Positions 1 through 7,667 of a stretch of 64,000 bases of DNA are shown piece after piece. The notes beneath the pieces were generated by a model. That model worked only from the letters and a program-made list of their open reading frames with translations. It searched no databases and was not told the origin of the DNA. Within the stretch, counting starts at the first letter, position 1, and each line of letters opens with the position of its first letter. The position numbers and the translations under genes are program-made. The stretch is from JAEXNA01 sp041676625 (GTDB lineage Bacteria > Vulcanimicrobiota > Xenobia > Xenobiales > JADMJV01): contig JBAYRN010000015.1 in the NCBI GenBank assembly GCA_041676625.1, forward strand, positions 1 to 64,000. The letters run 5' to 3'.

Positions 1-1
1 A

Positions 2-160
2 GAGGAGGCCAAAAAGCTGAGTGAAGTAGCGCCTCAGTACGGCGACGAGTTGGAGAAAGTTCTGGCCAGGATTCTGGACAAAGACCCCCAGCGTCGCTAC
101 CCCGACGTGCGCCAGGCCTATGAAGCGTTTGAGAAGGCTTACAAGGCCTGGGTGAGTTGA
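2..160 (+). CDS. Serine/threonine protein kinase, C-terminal end only (partial)
   Basis: An open frame enters from the left edge and ends at TGA 158-160, giving 52 residues. The stretch VLARILDKDPQRRYPDV has the spacing of the last helix of Hanks-type kinases (subdomain XI, with a conserved Arg after a Pro). The remainder is a charged helix. The active site lies outside the window, so activity cannot be judged. Its 3' end overlaps the convergent PilC-like gene by 22 bp. The kinase assignment is an inference from this short motif; two more kinase-fold genes sit at 38.8-42.1 kb. Confidence 0.6.
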   Translation, partial: EEAKKLSEVAPQYGDELEKVLARILDKDPQRRYPDVRQAYEAFEKAYKAWVS

Positions 161-1296
161 ATCAAAGGCACGAAGACGCTGAAGACCATGGTGGCCACCA
201 GTCCGCCCACCACCAGAAGCAGGATCGGGTTGAGCAGGCTCATGGCCTGCTGCAAGGTGGTGGAAAAATCCCGAGATTGAAAGTCGGCGGATCTCAGGAG
301 CAGGTCTGCTATGGTTCCGGACTCTTCTCCGGCTTTCAGAAAGCTTAGAAAGGCCACTTCGTCGAACAGCCCGGTACTCTCCAGGGCACTCGTCACGGTT
401 TCTCCATCGGAGATGTCTTGCACCACTCGGTCCTCGACCTCCAGGAAAAATGGATCACCGGTGATCTTAAAGGCGGCACGCACGGAGGGAGCCAGGGGGC
501 GACCGGCTTCCAGTTGGAGTCCCAGGGCCCGGGTGAACCGTTCCTGGGAATAGACCCGGAGCGCTTTCCCCAGACCCGGTATGAAGCGGCTGTAGCGATA
601 GCCCATGAAACTGAGCTTGCGGAGTCGCTTTGCGACCACGTCCTGGGCAAAGAAGTCCAGTATTCGCTCTCGAATGGGAGGCAGGAGAAGCACCAGTCCG
701 ACTGCCAAAAGCGTGAGTAAGAAATAGTTCATAAACCAGGAGTAGCGGCAGAACAAGAAGACAGGAAGCGGCAGGTCTCGGTCTACCGCCGCCAGGGTTT
801 GCACGAAGCTCTCTTCAAAGTGGGCCGGCGCCAGACTGAGCAGCAAGAAGGCCATGGAGGCCTGGAGCAGAGGGTAGGTGAGGGCTGCCCGGAGCTGGAG
901 CCTGTTCCGCTGATTGTTCTCCTCGTAGTCGGCCAGATAACGCAGGGCCTCATCGAGTTTGCCTACGTTGACGGCCATACTGAGGAGTTCGTAATGGAAG
1001 ACGGGGAAGTTCGGGAGATTGTTTTTGAAAGCCTGGGGCAGAGAGACTCCCCGATTGATGTCGTGGATCACCGAGCGCAGGTGGCGAGCCAGCCCGGGGT
1101 CTTCGTTTTTCTTGGCCACTTCGGCCAGGGCGTTGATCACGGAGACGCCCGATGAGACCATAAGACCCAGGGTGCTATAGAAGTTGGGCCAGGAGGAGGC
1201 TTTGACCCGCCGCTTACGACCGCTTATCGGATCGAGCAATCCAAGCTTGTTGCTCGGGTGTTCCGCGAGTTGAGGTTTTTCTATGGTGGAGATCAA
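139..1296 (-). CDS. Type II secretion / type IV pilus inner-membrane platform protein (PilC/GspF family)
   Basis: The 385-residue product has the two-repeat T2SF architecture. Each repeat is a helical cytoplasmic domain followed by membrane helices, at about residues 120-215 and 350-380. The first repeat contains FYSTLGLMVSSGVSVINAL and the second contains LGLQLEAGRPLAPSVRAA, the usual paired signature. PilC/GspF anchors the assembly ATPase and drives pilin extraction from the inner membrane. The length is normal for the family (about 400). The start is TTG at 1296, because no upstream ATG is in frame and open. It follows a response-regulator gene by 63 bp on the same strand. No pilB or pilM-Q genes are in the window. 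Pilus and secretion roles cannot be separated from sequence alone. Confidence 0.88.
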   Translation of the reverse strand: MISTIEKPQLAEHPSNKLGLLDPISGRKRRVKASSWPNFYSTLGLMVSSGVSVINALAEVAKKNEDPGLARHLRSVIHDINRGVSLPQAFKNNLPNFPVFHYELLSMAVNVGKLDEALRYLADYEENNQRNRLQLRAALTYPLLQASMAFLLLSLAPAHFEESFVQTLAAVDRDLPLPVFLFCRYSWFMNYFLLTLLAVGLVLLLPPIRERILDFFAQDVVAKRLRKLSFMGYRYSRFIPGLGKALRVYSQERFTRALGLQLEAGRPLAPSVRAAFKITGDPFFLEVEDRVVQDISDGETVTSALESTGLFDEVAFLSFLKAGEESGTIADLLLRSADFQSRDFSTTLQQAMSLLNPILLLVVGGLVATMVFSVFVPLIQLTQAL

Positions 1297-1359
1297 GGCT
1301 ACCGTGGTTCTTTCATTCCCATAGTAGAACGTTTGAGCGACCCGGGTCAGTGATTGGTA

Positions 1360-2229
1360 TCACGTTGCGGCCCCCCAAACGGTTTCTCGAAGCTTGAGAA
1401 ATTCGGGTGCCTGGAGAAGCTCTCCCGTGCCGAGGTCGTGCAAGGCGGCCGCCACTTGCAGTTCTTCTAGAGTGACTCCACCTTCCTGAATCCCCTGGTA
1501 AAGCTTGCCGAAGATGCTGGATGGAAAGGCACCGTTTCCGGCATACTGAGTTTTCTCGTCTTTCAGGAGCCCCTTGAGGATCTCATACAGGTACCCATAT
1601 TTCTTGAGTAACGCCGCTGCCACTTCCGGACTCGGGTCGAGAAGATAAGCTTTGTGCGGGGCGTCGAAGCCGACCAGGTCGAAAAAGATGCGATTGGCAG
1701 AATAGGCGTTGAGATGGGTGGAGCGGATACCCAGATGGAGGGCCTGAAAGCAGTCTCTGCGAGCCTCATCCAGCTTGACCTTGTCCTCTTTCTTGAAGAA
1801 CCGGATCGCGGTGGAGACCAGGCCTGCCGGGATCCGCTTGAGGATGGCTAGATAGTGATTGGAGAGACTATTGAGTTCCACCACTCGCCGGACCGACCGG
1901 GTCAAGGCGCTCAAGGGAAACGGTTTGCAGATGAAGTCATCGACCTTGAGCTGGATCGCCTCCTCGGTCACCTCTCTGGTGGAATAGCCGGTGACCACTA
2001 TACAACGAAGATCGGGCAGTCGCTCCTTGAGCAAACGAAACCCTTCGACCCCGTTGATCTCGGCCATCCGAACGTCGGTGACCAGAATCTCGAAGACGGT
2101 GTTTTCTACCGCCTTCAAGGCCTGAGCCACCGAGTCCACGCCGTGCACAACGTAACCCTCGTCCTCCAGGGTCTCCACCAGGATGTTCTGCATTTCGTGG
2201 TCGTCTTCCACGACCAGAATGCTTGTCAT
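1360..2229 (-). CDS. Response regulator: REC domain plus uncharacterised C-terminal helical domain
   Basis: Residues 1-120 form a CheY-like receiver with the acidic pair in VVEDDHE, the phospho-acceptor Asp in LVTDVRM (about residue 52), the switch Thr in VVTGYS and the Lys in CKPFP. Residues 121-289 are mostly helical and match no output domain I recognise; there is no HTH, GGDEF or HD motif. No histidine kinase is adjacent. The next gene downstream on the same strand is the PilC-like gene, so control of pilus or secretion function is possible but not shown. A 14-bp palindrome covers its ribosome binding site (see 2236-2249). The REC call is secure; the output is unknown. Confidence 0.85.
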   Translation of the reverse strand: MTSILVVEDDHEMQNILVETLEDEGYVVHGVDSVAQALKAVENTVFEILVTDVRMAEINGVEGFRLLKERLPDLRCIVVTGYSTREVTEEAIQLKVDDFICKPFPLSALTRSVRRVVELNSLSNHYLAILKRIPAGLVSTAIRFFKKEDKVKLDEARRDCFQALHLGIRSTHLNAYSANRIFFDLVGFDAPHKAYLLDPSPEVAAALLKKYGYLYEILKGLLKDEKTQYAGNGAFPSSIFGKLYQGIQEGGVTLEELQVAAALHDLGTGELLQAPEFLKLRETVWGAAT

Positions 2230-2235
2230 GGATCA

Positions 2236-2249
2236 GCCTTCGCGAAGGC
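2236..2249 (-). promoter_or_regulatory. Perfect 14-bp palindrome over the response-regulator ribosome binding site
   Basis: GCCTTCGCGAAGGC is a perfect palindrome. In the minus-strand transcript it lies 6 nt upstream of the ATG at 2229, and its 3' arm holds GAAGG, the only Shine-Dalgarno-like sequence there. It could fold as a 5-bp stem with a CGCG loop that hides the ribosome binding site, or bind a dimeric protein. The palindrome is seen directly; a regulatory role is inferred. Confidence 0.35.
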
Positions 2250-2378
2250 CGGGCAGCTTCCTCAAGGAAAGCGGAACTCTACTCTTTCGCATCCCGTCCA
2301 AGACCCACCCCTGCCATTTCATTATGGGATTGGCGATGTGGACTGGCTACCAAGCCGGAAAGCGTCTAGAATGAACTC

Positions 2379-2687
2379 ATGACACCTGAGTACATAGTGA
2401 AAACACCTGATGTCTGCGGTGGTAAGGCCCGATTAGACGGCCATCGAATCCGTGTTCAAGATATCGCCTGTCACAGCGAATGGTGGGGATGGTCTCCCGA
2501 CCGCATCGCTTCAGAGTTCAACATCAGCTTGTCGCAAGTCCACGCAGCCTTGGCTTATTACTTCGACAACATCGAAGAGATCAGAGACGAGATGCAAAGA
2601 GAACTCGAACGCTATCAAGAAGCCAAAGCCTCTTCGCCATCGCTGTTAACCGAAAAGCTCAGCAGGCAAAAAAACCAAAGTGCCTGA
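2379..2687 (+). CDS. DUF433 family antitoxin-like protein
   Basis: The 102-residue product has the DUF433 layout: KTPDVCGGKARLDGHRIRV, then helices matching a small winged-helix or resolvase-like fold (SPDRIASEFNISLSQVHAAL), then ALAYYFDNIEEI near residues 60-70. DUF433 proteins are commonly the upstream partner of PIN-like toxins and are thought to repress the operon and neutralise the toxin. The last 8 bp overlap the start of the DUF5615 gene, indicating translational coupling. A TAGAAT hexamer lies about 6 bp upstream of the start and could be the -10 element. The role as an antitoxin is from family and context. Confidence 0.85.
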   Translation: MTPEYIVKTPDVCGGKARLDGHRIRVQDIACHSEWWGWSPDRIASEFNISLSQVHAALAYYFDNIEEIRDEMQRELERYQEAKASSPSLLTEKLSRQKNQSA

Positions 2688-3018
2688 GTGGATCAAGTTC
2701 TATCTTGACGAAATGGTGTCCGAAGCTGTCGCCAAGGGACTCCGTGCGAGAGGAATTGACTGTATTCGTACTAATGAGGCTGGCAATCTCTCCCAGTCCG
2801 ACGCTAGTCAGCTCGATTTCGCTCGACGTGAAGGCTACGCTGTCTTTACTCGAGACTCGGACTTTCTAGAACTTCACGCGGAAGGAATTGAGCACTGCGG
2901 GATTGTCTACCTCCCTCAGCAAAGACGCGTCTCGATTGGCGAGATCATCAACTCTTTGTGTCTTCTCCACGATGTGATTACACCCCAAGACATCCAAAAC
3001 CGCGTCGAATATCTTTAA
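2680..3018 (+). CDS. DUF5615 family PIN-like protein, putative toxin
   Basis: The 112-residue product has the DUF5615/Mut7-C PIN-like arrangement: an N-terminal strand with acidic LDE (FYLDEMVSEAV), GLRARGIDCI, the DASQLDFARREGYAVFTRDSDF block with further acidic residues, and GIVYL. These acidic residues are the expected metal ligands of a PIN-type ribonuclease. The start is GTG at 2680, inside the preceding gene and ahead of its TGA at 2685. The pair ends in a strong terminator at 3069-3094. Ribonuclease activity is inferred from the fold. Confidence 0.85.
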   Translation: MPEWIKFYLDEMVSEAVAKGLRARGIDCIRTNEAGNLSQSDASQLDFARREGYAVFTRDSDFLELHAEGIEHCGIVYLPQQRRVSIGEIINSLCLLHDVITPQDIQNRVEYL

Positions 3019-3068
3019 GCGCACTCTTTCCGATATCTAATCGAAGGGCGCCTCACCCACTACTGCAA

Positions 3069-3094
3069 GAAAGGCGCCCTCACGAGCGCCTTTT
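3069..3094 (+). terminator. Intrinsic terminator after the toxin-antitoxin pair
   Basis: An 8-bp perfect stem, AAAGGCGC (3070-3077) with GCGCCTTT (3086-3093), has an 8-nt loop and ends in a short T tract. It lies 52 bp after the DUF5615 stop and is oriented for plus-strand transcription. Confidence 0.75.
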
Positions 3095-3118
3095 CACTTC
3101 ACAGCCTGTGGCCGAGCC

Positions 3119-3284
3119 TAGGAGCGTGCCGGAGTAGTCTCCCGTCGCAGAGGCTCGTTCATTATTGTCCATGCGAATAGCTCATTTCAACCGAATATAG
3201 CCCGATATTAGGGTGAAATTTCACTATCCGCCTGAACAAAATGTCCTTCGCTCTGCTCGGTCCGACTACTCCGACACACTCCTA
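3119..3284. repeat. Imperfect inverted-repeat element (MITE-like) ending on the ahcY stop codon
   Basis: The 21-bp outer arms at 3119-3139 and 3264-3284 are reverse complements with two mismatches. Weaker complementarity continues inward for about 20-25 bp on each side (CCG and GCAGAG blocks align). The enclosed region has no coding frame. The right arm supplies the TAG stop of ahcY at 3282-3284. The size and terminal inverted repeats fit a miniature inverted-repeat element or a long bidirectional hairpin between convergent genes. No second copy was noticed in the window, so mobility is unproven. Confidence 0.5.
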
Positions 3285-4589
3285 ATACCGATAATGTTCC
3301 GGCTTATAAGGCCCTTCCACCGGCACTCCGAGATACTCCGACTGCTCTTCGGTCAGCGTGGTGAGTTTGACACCGAGCTTTTCCAGGTGCAGACGGGCGA
3401 CTTCTTCGTCCAGGTGTTTGGGCAAGAAGTGCACGCCCAGAGGGTAGCGCTCGGGGTGGTTCCAGAGTTCGATTTGGGCGAGTACCTGGTTGGTGAAGGA
3501 GGTACTCATCACAAAGCTGGAGTGGCCGGTTGCGCAGCCGAGGTTCATCAGGCGACCCCGAGCCAGCAGGATGATCTCGTTGCCGTTGGCGAGTTCGAAG
3601 AGATCCACCTGGGGCTTGATGTTGGTTTCCTTGACGGCGTTTTTCTCCAGCCACGCTACGTCGATCTCGATATCGAAGTGACCGATGTTGCAGACGATGG
3701 CTTTGTCTTTCATCTGCATGAGGTGCTCACTCCGGATGATGCCTCGGCAACCGGTGGTGGTCACGAAGATGTCGCCCCGGGCCACGATGTCCTCCATGGT
3801 GGTGACCTGGAAGCCTTCCATGGCGGCCTGCAAGGCGTTGATCGGGTCGATCTCGGTGATCACCACTCGAGCGCCCATGCGCTGCAGGGAGTGGGCGCAG
3901 CCTTTGCCTACGTCTCCGTAGCCGGCTACCACTGCGGTTTTGCCGGCGATCATCACGTCGGTGGCCCGTTTCAGACCGTCGATCAAAGATTCGCGGCAGC
4001 CGTACAGGTTGTCGAACTTGGACTTGGTCACCGAGTCATTGACGTTGATGGCGGGAGCCATCAGCTTGCCCTTCTTGAACCGCTTGACCAGATTATGAAC
4101 ACCGGTGGTGGTCTCCTCGGAGATACCTTTGATGTCGTTGAACATCTCCGGGTAACGATCGTGAATGATGTTGGTGAGGTCACCGCCGTCGTCCAGGATC
4201 ATATTGGGGGCTTTGCCATCTTTGAAGGCCTTGAGCTGCTGCTCGATGCACCAGTCGTACTCTTCCTCGGTCTCGCCCTTCCAGGCAAAGACGGGAATGC
4301 CGGCAGCGGCGATGGCGGCGGCGGCGTGATCCTGGGTGCTGAAAATATTGCAGGAGGTCCAGGTGACTTCGGCTCCCAGCTCAACCAGGGTCTCGATCAA
4401 CACGGCGGTCTGGATGGTCATGTGCAGGCACCCGGCGATGCGGGCTCCGGTCAGCGGTTTCTTTTTCCCATAACGCTCGCGAAGCGCCATCAATCCGGGC
4501 ATTTCTTTTTCAGCCAGGCGGATTTCTTTGCGGCCGAAATCGGCCTGGGAGATGTCTGCTACTTTAAAGTTTTCGGTTACTACGGTCAA
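3282..4589 (-). CDS. ahcY: Adenosylhomocysteinase (S-adenosylhomocysteine hydrolase)
   Basis: It hydrolyses S-adenosylhomocysteine to adenosine and homocysteine with bound NAD, relieving product inhibition of methyltransferases. The 435-residue protein is full length: substrate-domain motifs HMTIQTAVLIETL and DDGGDLT, catalytic-region NVNDSVTKSKFDN, the NAD-binding GYGDVGKGCA near residue 225, and the family-typical C-terminus KPEHYRY. The start is TTG at 4589, preceded by AAGGAAAGGA at good spacing. The TAG stop lies within the inverted repeat 3119-3284. The upstream minus-strand gene ends 109 bp before. An adenosine kinase-like gene at 26 kb could remove the adenosine product. Confidence 0.97.
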   Translation of the reverse strand: MTVVTENFKVADISQADFGRKEIRLAEKEMPGLMALRERYGKKKPLTGARIAGCLHMTIQTAVLIETLVELGAEVTWTSCNIFSTQDHAAAAIAAAGIPVFAWKGETEEEYDWCIEQQLKAFKDGKAPNMILDDGGDLTNIIHDRYPEMFNDIKGISEETTTGVHNLVKRFKKGKLMAPAINVNDSVTKSKFDNLYGCRESLIDGLKRATDVMIAGKTAVVAGYGDVGKGCAHSLQRMGARVVITEIDPINALQAAMEGFQVTTMEDIVARGDIFVTTTGCRGIIRSEHLMQMKDKAIVCNIGHFDIEIDVAWLEKNAVKETNIKPQVDLFELANGNEIILLARGRLMNLGCATGHSSFVMSTSFTNQVLAQIELWNHPERYPLGVHFLPKHLDEEVARLHLEKLGVKLTTLTEEQSEYLGVPVEGPYKPEHYRY

Positions 4590-4698
4590 AACGTGGTCCT
4601 TTCCTTAGGGCGCGATGCTTCAGGGCTCCGCGTCCCCTTAATGTACCCACAGATCGAGCGGAGCGAATCCAGAGAATCAGGTAACTTTCAAATAGGAC

Positions 4699-6984
4699 CT
4701 ACCTATTTTTAGGTAGCAGCCCATGATCGACTGCCCACCGAGAGGCAGCGGTGCGGGAGCTGACGTTCAACTTTCGATAGATGGAGCGCAGATGCACCAT
4801 GACGGTTTGAGGGCTGATGATCAGCGTCTCTCCCACCTCTTTGTTGGAGGCGCCGGTAGCGACGGCCTTAAGGACCTCCAGTTCGCGGGGGGTGAGGCCT
4901 TGAAAGCCGTCAGAATCGTCCACCCCTTCCAGCTCTCGCAGCAGGTCGTCCAGTGGGCTCTGGCGCCCAGCCCAGTGTTGTTGCCTGAACTCCTCGCCCA
5001 GGCGGGATCGCAGAGTGCCCTGGATGGCGGCGTAGTCCTCCTGATCGGAGGCCTCCAGGCGCACCTGGATGGAGTCCAGCAGCGCATCGGCCGCCCCCAG
5101 AAAGCGCGCTCCGAGCGGGTTCTGATCGCGAGCCTTCAAGACCCCGGCCAAGCCGATCAAGCAGAGCGCCAGGCCGTGTCTGGCTCCGGCCCTGCGCCAT
5201 AGGCTCAGGGCTTCCTGAAAGCCTCGCTCCGCTTCGTCCCAGCGCTTCAAGCCCAGCTCCACGTAGGCCAGATTTTGGAGCGCCAGCGCGGCCAGAGAAA
5301 ACTCGTGCAGGCCGCTGAAGCACTCGGAAGCGCGGCGAAAATGCAGGGCCGCCGGGCCAGCCTGCTGGAGGCTGCGATGGATCTCGCCCAGGGCGTTGTG
5401 GGCCCAGGCCTCTCCCAGTGGGTAGTCCCCCTCCTGGGCAAGCTGCAAGCTCTGACGCTCGAACTCGATCCCTTCCTCGATCTGACCCGTGACCCAGGCC
5501 AGACGACCCAACCCAATGAGCGCGTCGACCTCTCCGAAGAGCTGCTCTTCCAGCCTGGCCAGATGCAAAGCTTGTTGAAAGTGCTCCCCCGACATTCCGT
5601 ACTCCCCGAGGCGAAAGAAAAGCTGTCCCAGCCCACTCTGAAACTCCCCGGCCAGGGACCCCTCCGGCTGCAGTTCGAGAGCCCTCGTCGCGTGCTTACG
5701 GGCCTCCACGTAGGAGCCCTGGTGGCGCAGCAGGACGCCCAGCCAGTGGTGAGCCGAGGCGGCCTCCGGTCGCTGGGAACAAGGCAGTTGGAGGGTGGCC
5801 TCCAGGGCCTTTCGCCCTTCGCTCAATAGGCTGCACGCTTCCCAGTACCAGCCCAGACAGCCCACCAGTCTCAGTGCCTCGACCACCCGGCCCCCACTCT
5901 GAAAAGTGGCCAGGGCAGCAGCAAGATTGCCCTTCTCATCGGCCAGACGCTTGAGCCCCAGAGGGTGGTCCGTCCCACCCCGGCATAGGGCCAGTTCCTC
6001 GGCCGCCTGCAAGTAGTAGAGCCCGTGGCGCAGACTGAGGGCGGACCATTCCTCCTCGGGGTCGAGACTATTCCGGGCCCAGGTCCGGACCGTGTCCAGC
6101 AGGCCGTATCTGGTCTCCCCACTGGAGGCGTGGCTGGTGACCACCAGACTCTGGTCGCTCAAGTTGAGGAGTTCAGGCAGGGAGGCTCTGCCGATGGACA
6201 GGGCGGCTTGTTGATCGAAACCCCCTCGAAAGATGCTGAGCCGAGCCAGCAATCTCCGCTCCGAACTCTCCAGCAGGCGCGCGCTCCACTCCAGGGTAGC
6301 AGCCAGGGTTTTCTGCCGGTCCGGACGGTCCGGCCCTCCACCGCTCAGGAGTTCAATGCTCGCTTCCAGCCCCCGCTCCAGCTCGGCTGGACCGAGGTGC
6401 CGCAGGCGGGCGGCAGCTAGTTCCAGGGCCAGGGGGATCCCGTCCAGCCGCCGGCACAACCTCTCTAGCATTGCTCGATTCTCGGTCGTCAAGTCGAAAT
6501 CGGGGCGGACCGCACGAGCCCGCGTGGAGAGCAACTCGACCGAGTGTTGGAGATCGAGAGGGCTGAGACTCAAAAGACGCTCCTCGGCCAGCAGCAAGGG
6601 TGCCCTACTGGTCACCAGAAAGCTGAGCTGGGGATGACGCTGCAGCAGATAGCTCACCTGCACCGCTTGCTCCCGAAGGTGCTCAAAGCTATCCAGCACG
6701 ATCAGGGTGCGGGTTCGAAGAGAGGTGTCCAGACGCTTGTGCCACTCTGGCTCGTCGCAGTCGGGCAACTCCAGGGCATACCCCAGTTCGGTGAGCAGCG
6801 AATCTTCCGTGTCTTCCAGGGCCACCCAGACCAGCCCGTAGTCCCAGGTCTCCACCAGCTCCAGAGCCAGCCTGGTTTTCCCGATCCCACCCGGGCCCAG
6901 CAGAGTGACCAGTCGGCAGTCTTCATCGGCCAACCATCGCTTCAGCAGGGTGAGTTCAGCCTCTCGGCCGATCAGCGTCGTCAT
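4699..6984 (-). CDS. ATPase-TPR-LuxR transcriptional regulator
   Basis: The 761-residue product resembles large STAND-type regulators. It begins MTTLIGRE; Walker A GPGGIGKT follows near residue 30 and a Walker B-like LIVLDSFEHL near residue 95. Winged-helix and arginine-rich segments follow (LERGLEASIELLSGG), then about 300 residues of TPR-like helical repeats. The C-terminus is a LuxR helix-turn-helix (LTPRELEVLKAVATGASNKE then TVMVHLRSIYRKL). The frame is open to 7179, but that would overlap the divergent thioesterase gene; ATG 6984 with GGGAAG upstream is chosen. The 75-bp divergent gap may be a shared promoter. The ligand is unknown. Confidence 0.85.
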   Translation of the reverse strand: MTTLIGREAELTLLKRWLADEDCRLVTLLGPGGIGKTRLALELVETWDYGLVWVALEDTEDSLLTELGYALELPDCDEPEWHKRLDTSLRTRTLIVLDSFEHLREQAVQVSYLLQRHPQLSFLVTSRAPLLLAEERLLSLSPLDLQHSVELLSTRARAVRPDFDLTTENRAMLERLCRRLDGIPLALELAAARLRHLGPAELERGLEASIELLSGGGPDRPDRQKTLAATLEWSARLLESSERRLLARLSIFRGGFDQQAALSIGRASLPELLNLSDQSLVVTSHASSGETRYGLLDTVRTWARNSLDPEEEWSALSLRHGLYYLQAAEELALCRGGTDHPLGLKRLADEKGNLAAALATFQSGGRVVEALRLVGCLGWYWEACSLLSEGRKALEATLQLPCSQRPEAASAHHWLGVLLRHQGSYVEARKHATRALELQPEGSLAGEFQSGLGQLFFRLGEYGMSGEHFQQALHLARLEEQLFGEVDALIGLGRLAWVTGQIEEGIEFERQSLQLAQEGDYPLGEAWAHNALGEIHRSLQQAGPAALHFRRASECFSGLHEFSLAALALQNLAYVELGLKRWDEAERGFQEALSLWRRAGARHGLALCLIGLAGVLKARDQNPLGARFLGAADALLDSIQVRLEASDQEDYAAIQGTLRSRLGEEFRQQHWAGRQSPLDDLLRELEGVDDSDGFQGLTPRELEVLKAVATGASNKEVGETLIISPQTVMVHLRSIYRKLNVSSRTAASRWAVDHGLLPKNR

Positions 6985-7059
6985 CTTCGAACAGCTTCCC
7001 GTTCCACTCAACTGGTCCTTGGAGGCAGGTCTCTCCGTTCCCGGCAAAAAGCCGCCGGG

Positions 7060-7473
7060 GTGATCACCACCAGCTTGATAGAAGTGCGCTACGCCGAGAC
7101 CGACCAGATGGGAGTGGTGCATCACTCCCACTACCCCGTCTATTTCGAACAGGCCCGTACCAGCTTTTTTCAGGAACACCTCAAACCGTACCAGGAGTTT
7201 GAAAAGGAAGGCCTGCTGGCCCCCGTGACCAGTTATCGGGTGGAGTTAAAAGGTCGCCTCTGCTACGGCGACGTGCTGCGATTGGAGACCTTCGCGGTGA
7301 AGTTCAAAGGGCTTAGAATCGTCATGGGCTATCGGGGATACAACCAGGATGAGTTGGTGGTGGAGGGTGAATCCACGCACGCTCTCACCGATTCCACACT
7401 AAAAGCGCTCCACCCCAGACACCTCCCTGACTCCTACCGATACCTGAAAGAGCGCTTCAGCGAACTGTGCTAG
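7060..7473 (+). CDS. YbgC/FadM-type acyl-CoA thioesterase (hotdog fold)
   Basis: The 137-residue product carries the family signature RYAETDQMGVVHHSHYPVYF with the catalytic Asp followed by the His-rich turn, then YFEQARTSFF. It would hydrolyse acyl-CoA thioesters; chain length cannot be told. The frame is open far upstream, but homology begins at IEVRYAETD, so GTG 7060 is chosen (TTG 7075 is an alternative). The stop overlaps the GTG start of the DUF5522 gene, so the two are probably co-translated. It is divergent from the ATPase-LuxR regulator, which may control it. Confidence 0.85.
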   Translation: MITTSLIEVRYAETDQMGVVHHSHYPVYFEQARTSFFQEHLKPYQEFEKEGLLAPVTSYRVELKGRLCYGDVLRLETFAVKFKGLRIVMGYRGYNQDELVVEGESTHALTDSTLKALHPRHLPDSYRYLKERFSELC

Positions 7474-7667
7474 AAGAGGACGAGTTCTACATGGAAAACG
7501 GCAAGTTCGTCTTGACCGAGCGGTATCACCTGAGAAGGGGCCACTGCTGCGGAAACGGATGCCGCCATTGTCCATTCAACCACCAAGCGGTGCCGCCTAA
7601 ACTAAGAGAGCAAACCGAGCCACCCCGCCCCTACTACCAAGAAGGATTTAGCTCACCCGACTCGTGA
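7467..7667 (+). CDS. DUF5522 family small cysteine-rich protein
   Basis: The 66-residue product has the conserved core ENGKFVLTERYHLRRGHCCG followed by NGCRHCPF. The four clustered Cys and one His suggest a metal site, but function is unknown. The start GTG 7467 overlaps the thioesterase stop. The 3' end overlaps the convergent decarboxylase gene by 20 bp. The family is recognised from the CCGNGCRHCP motif. Confidence 0.8.
   Translation: MLEEDEFYMENGKFVLTERYHLRRGHCCGNGCRHCPFNHQAVPPKLREQTEPPRPYYQEGFSSPDS

Noticed and set aside
3213..3224. Palindrome GTGAAATTTCAC, with a similar TGAAATAATTTCA at 43375-43387
   Set aside because: Similar AT-rich palindromes in two gaps, but too short and too dissimilar to support a shared operator.
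4590..4698. SAH or SAM riboswitch upstream of ahcY
   Set aside because: Short GC-rich inverted segments are present, but I could not match the conserved SAH-riboswitch core. A covariance-model search would decide.
3213..4712. Long open frame antisense to ahcY (about 500 codons)
   Set aside because: It is a mirror of the strongly biased third codon positions in ahcY, has no family signature, and ahcY is certain.
6985..7179. 65-codon N-terminal extension of the ATPase-LuxR regulator
   Set aside because: It overlaps the start of the divergent thioesterase gene and has no homology; ATG 6984 has a suitable ribosome binding site.
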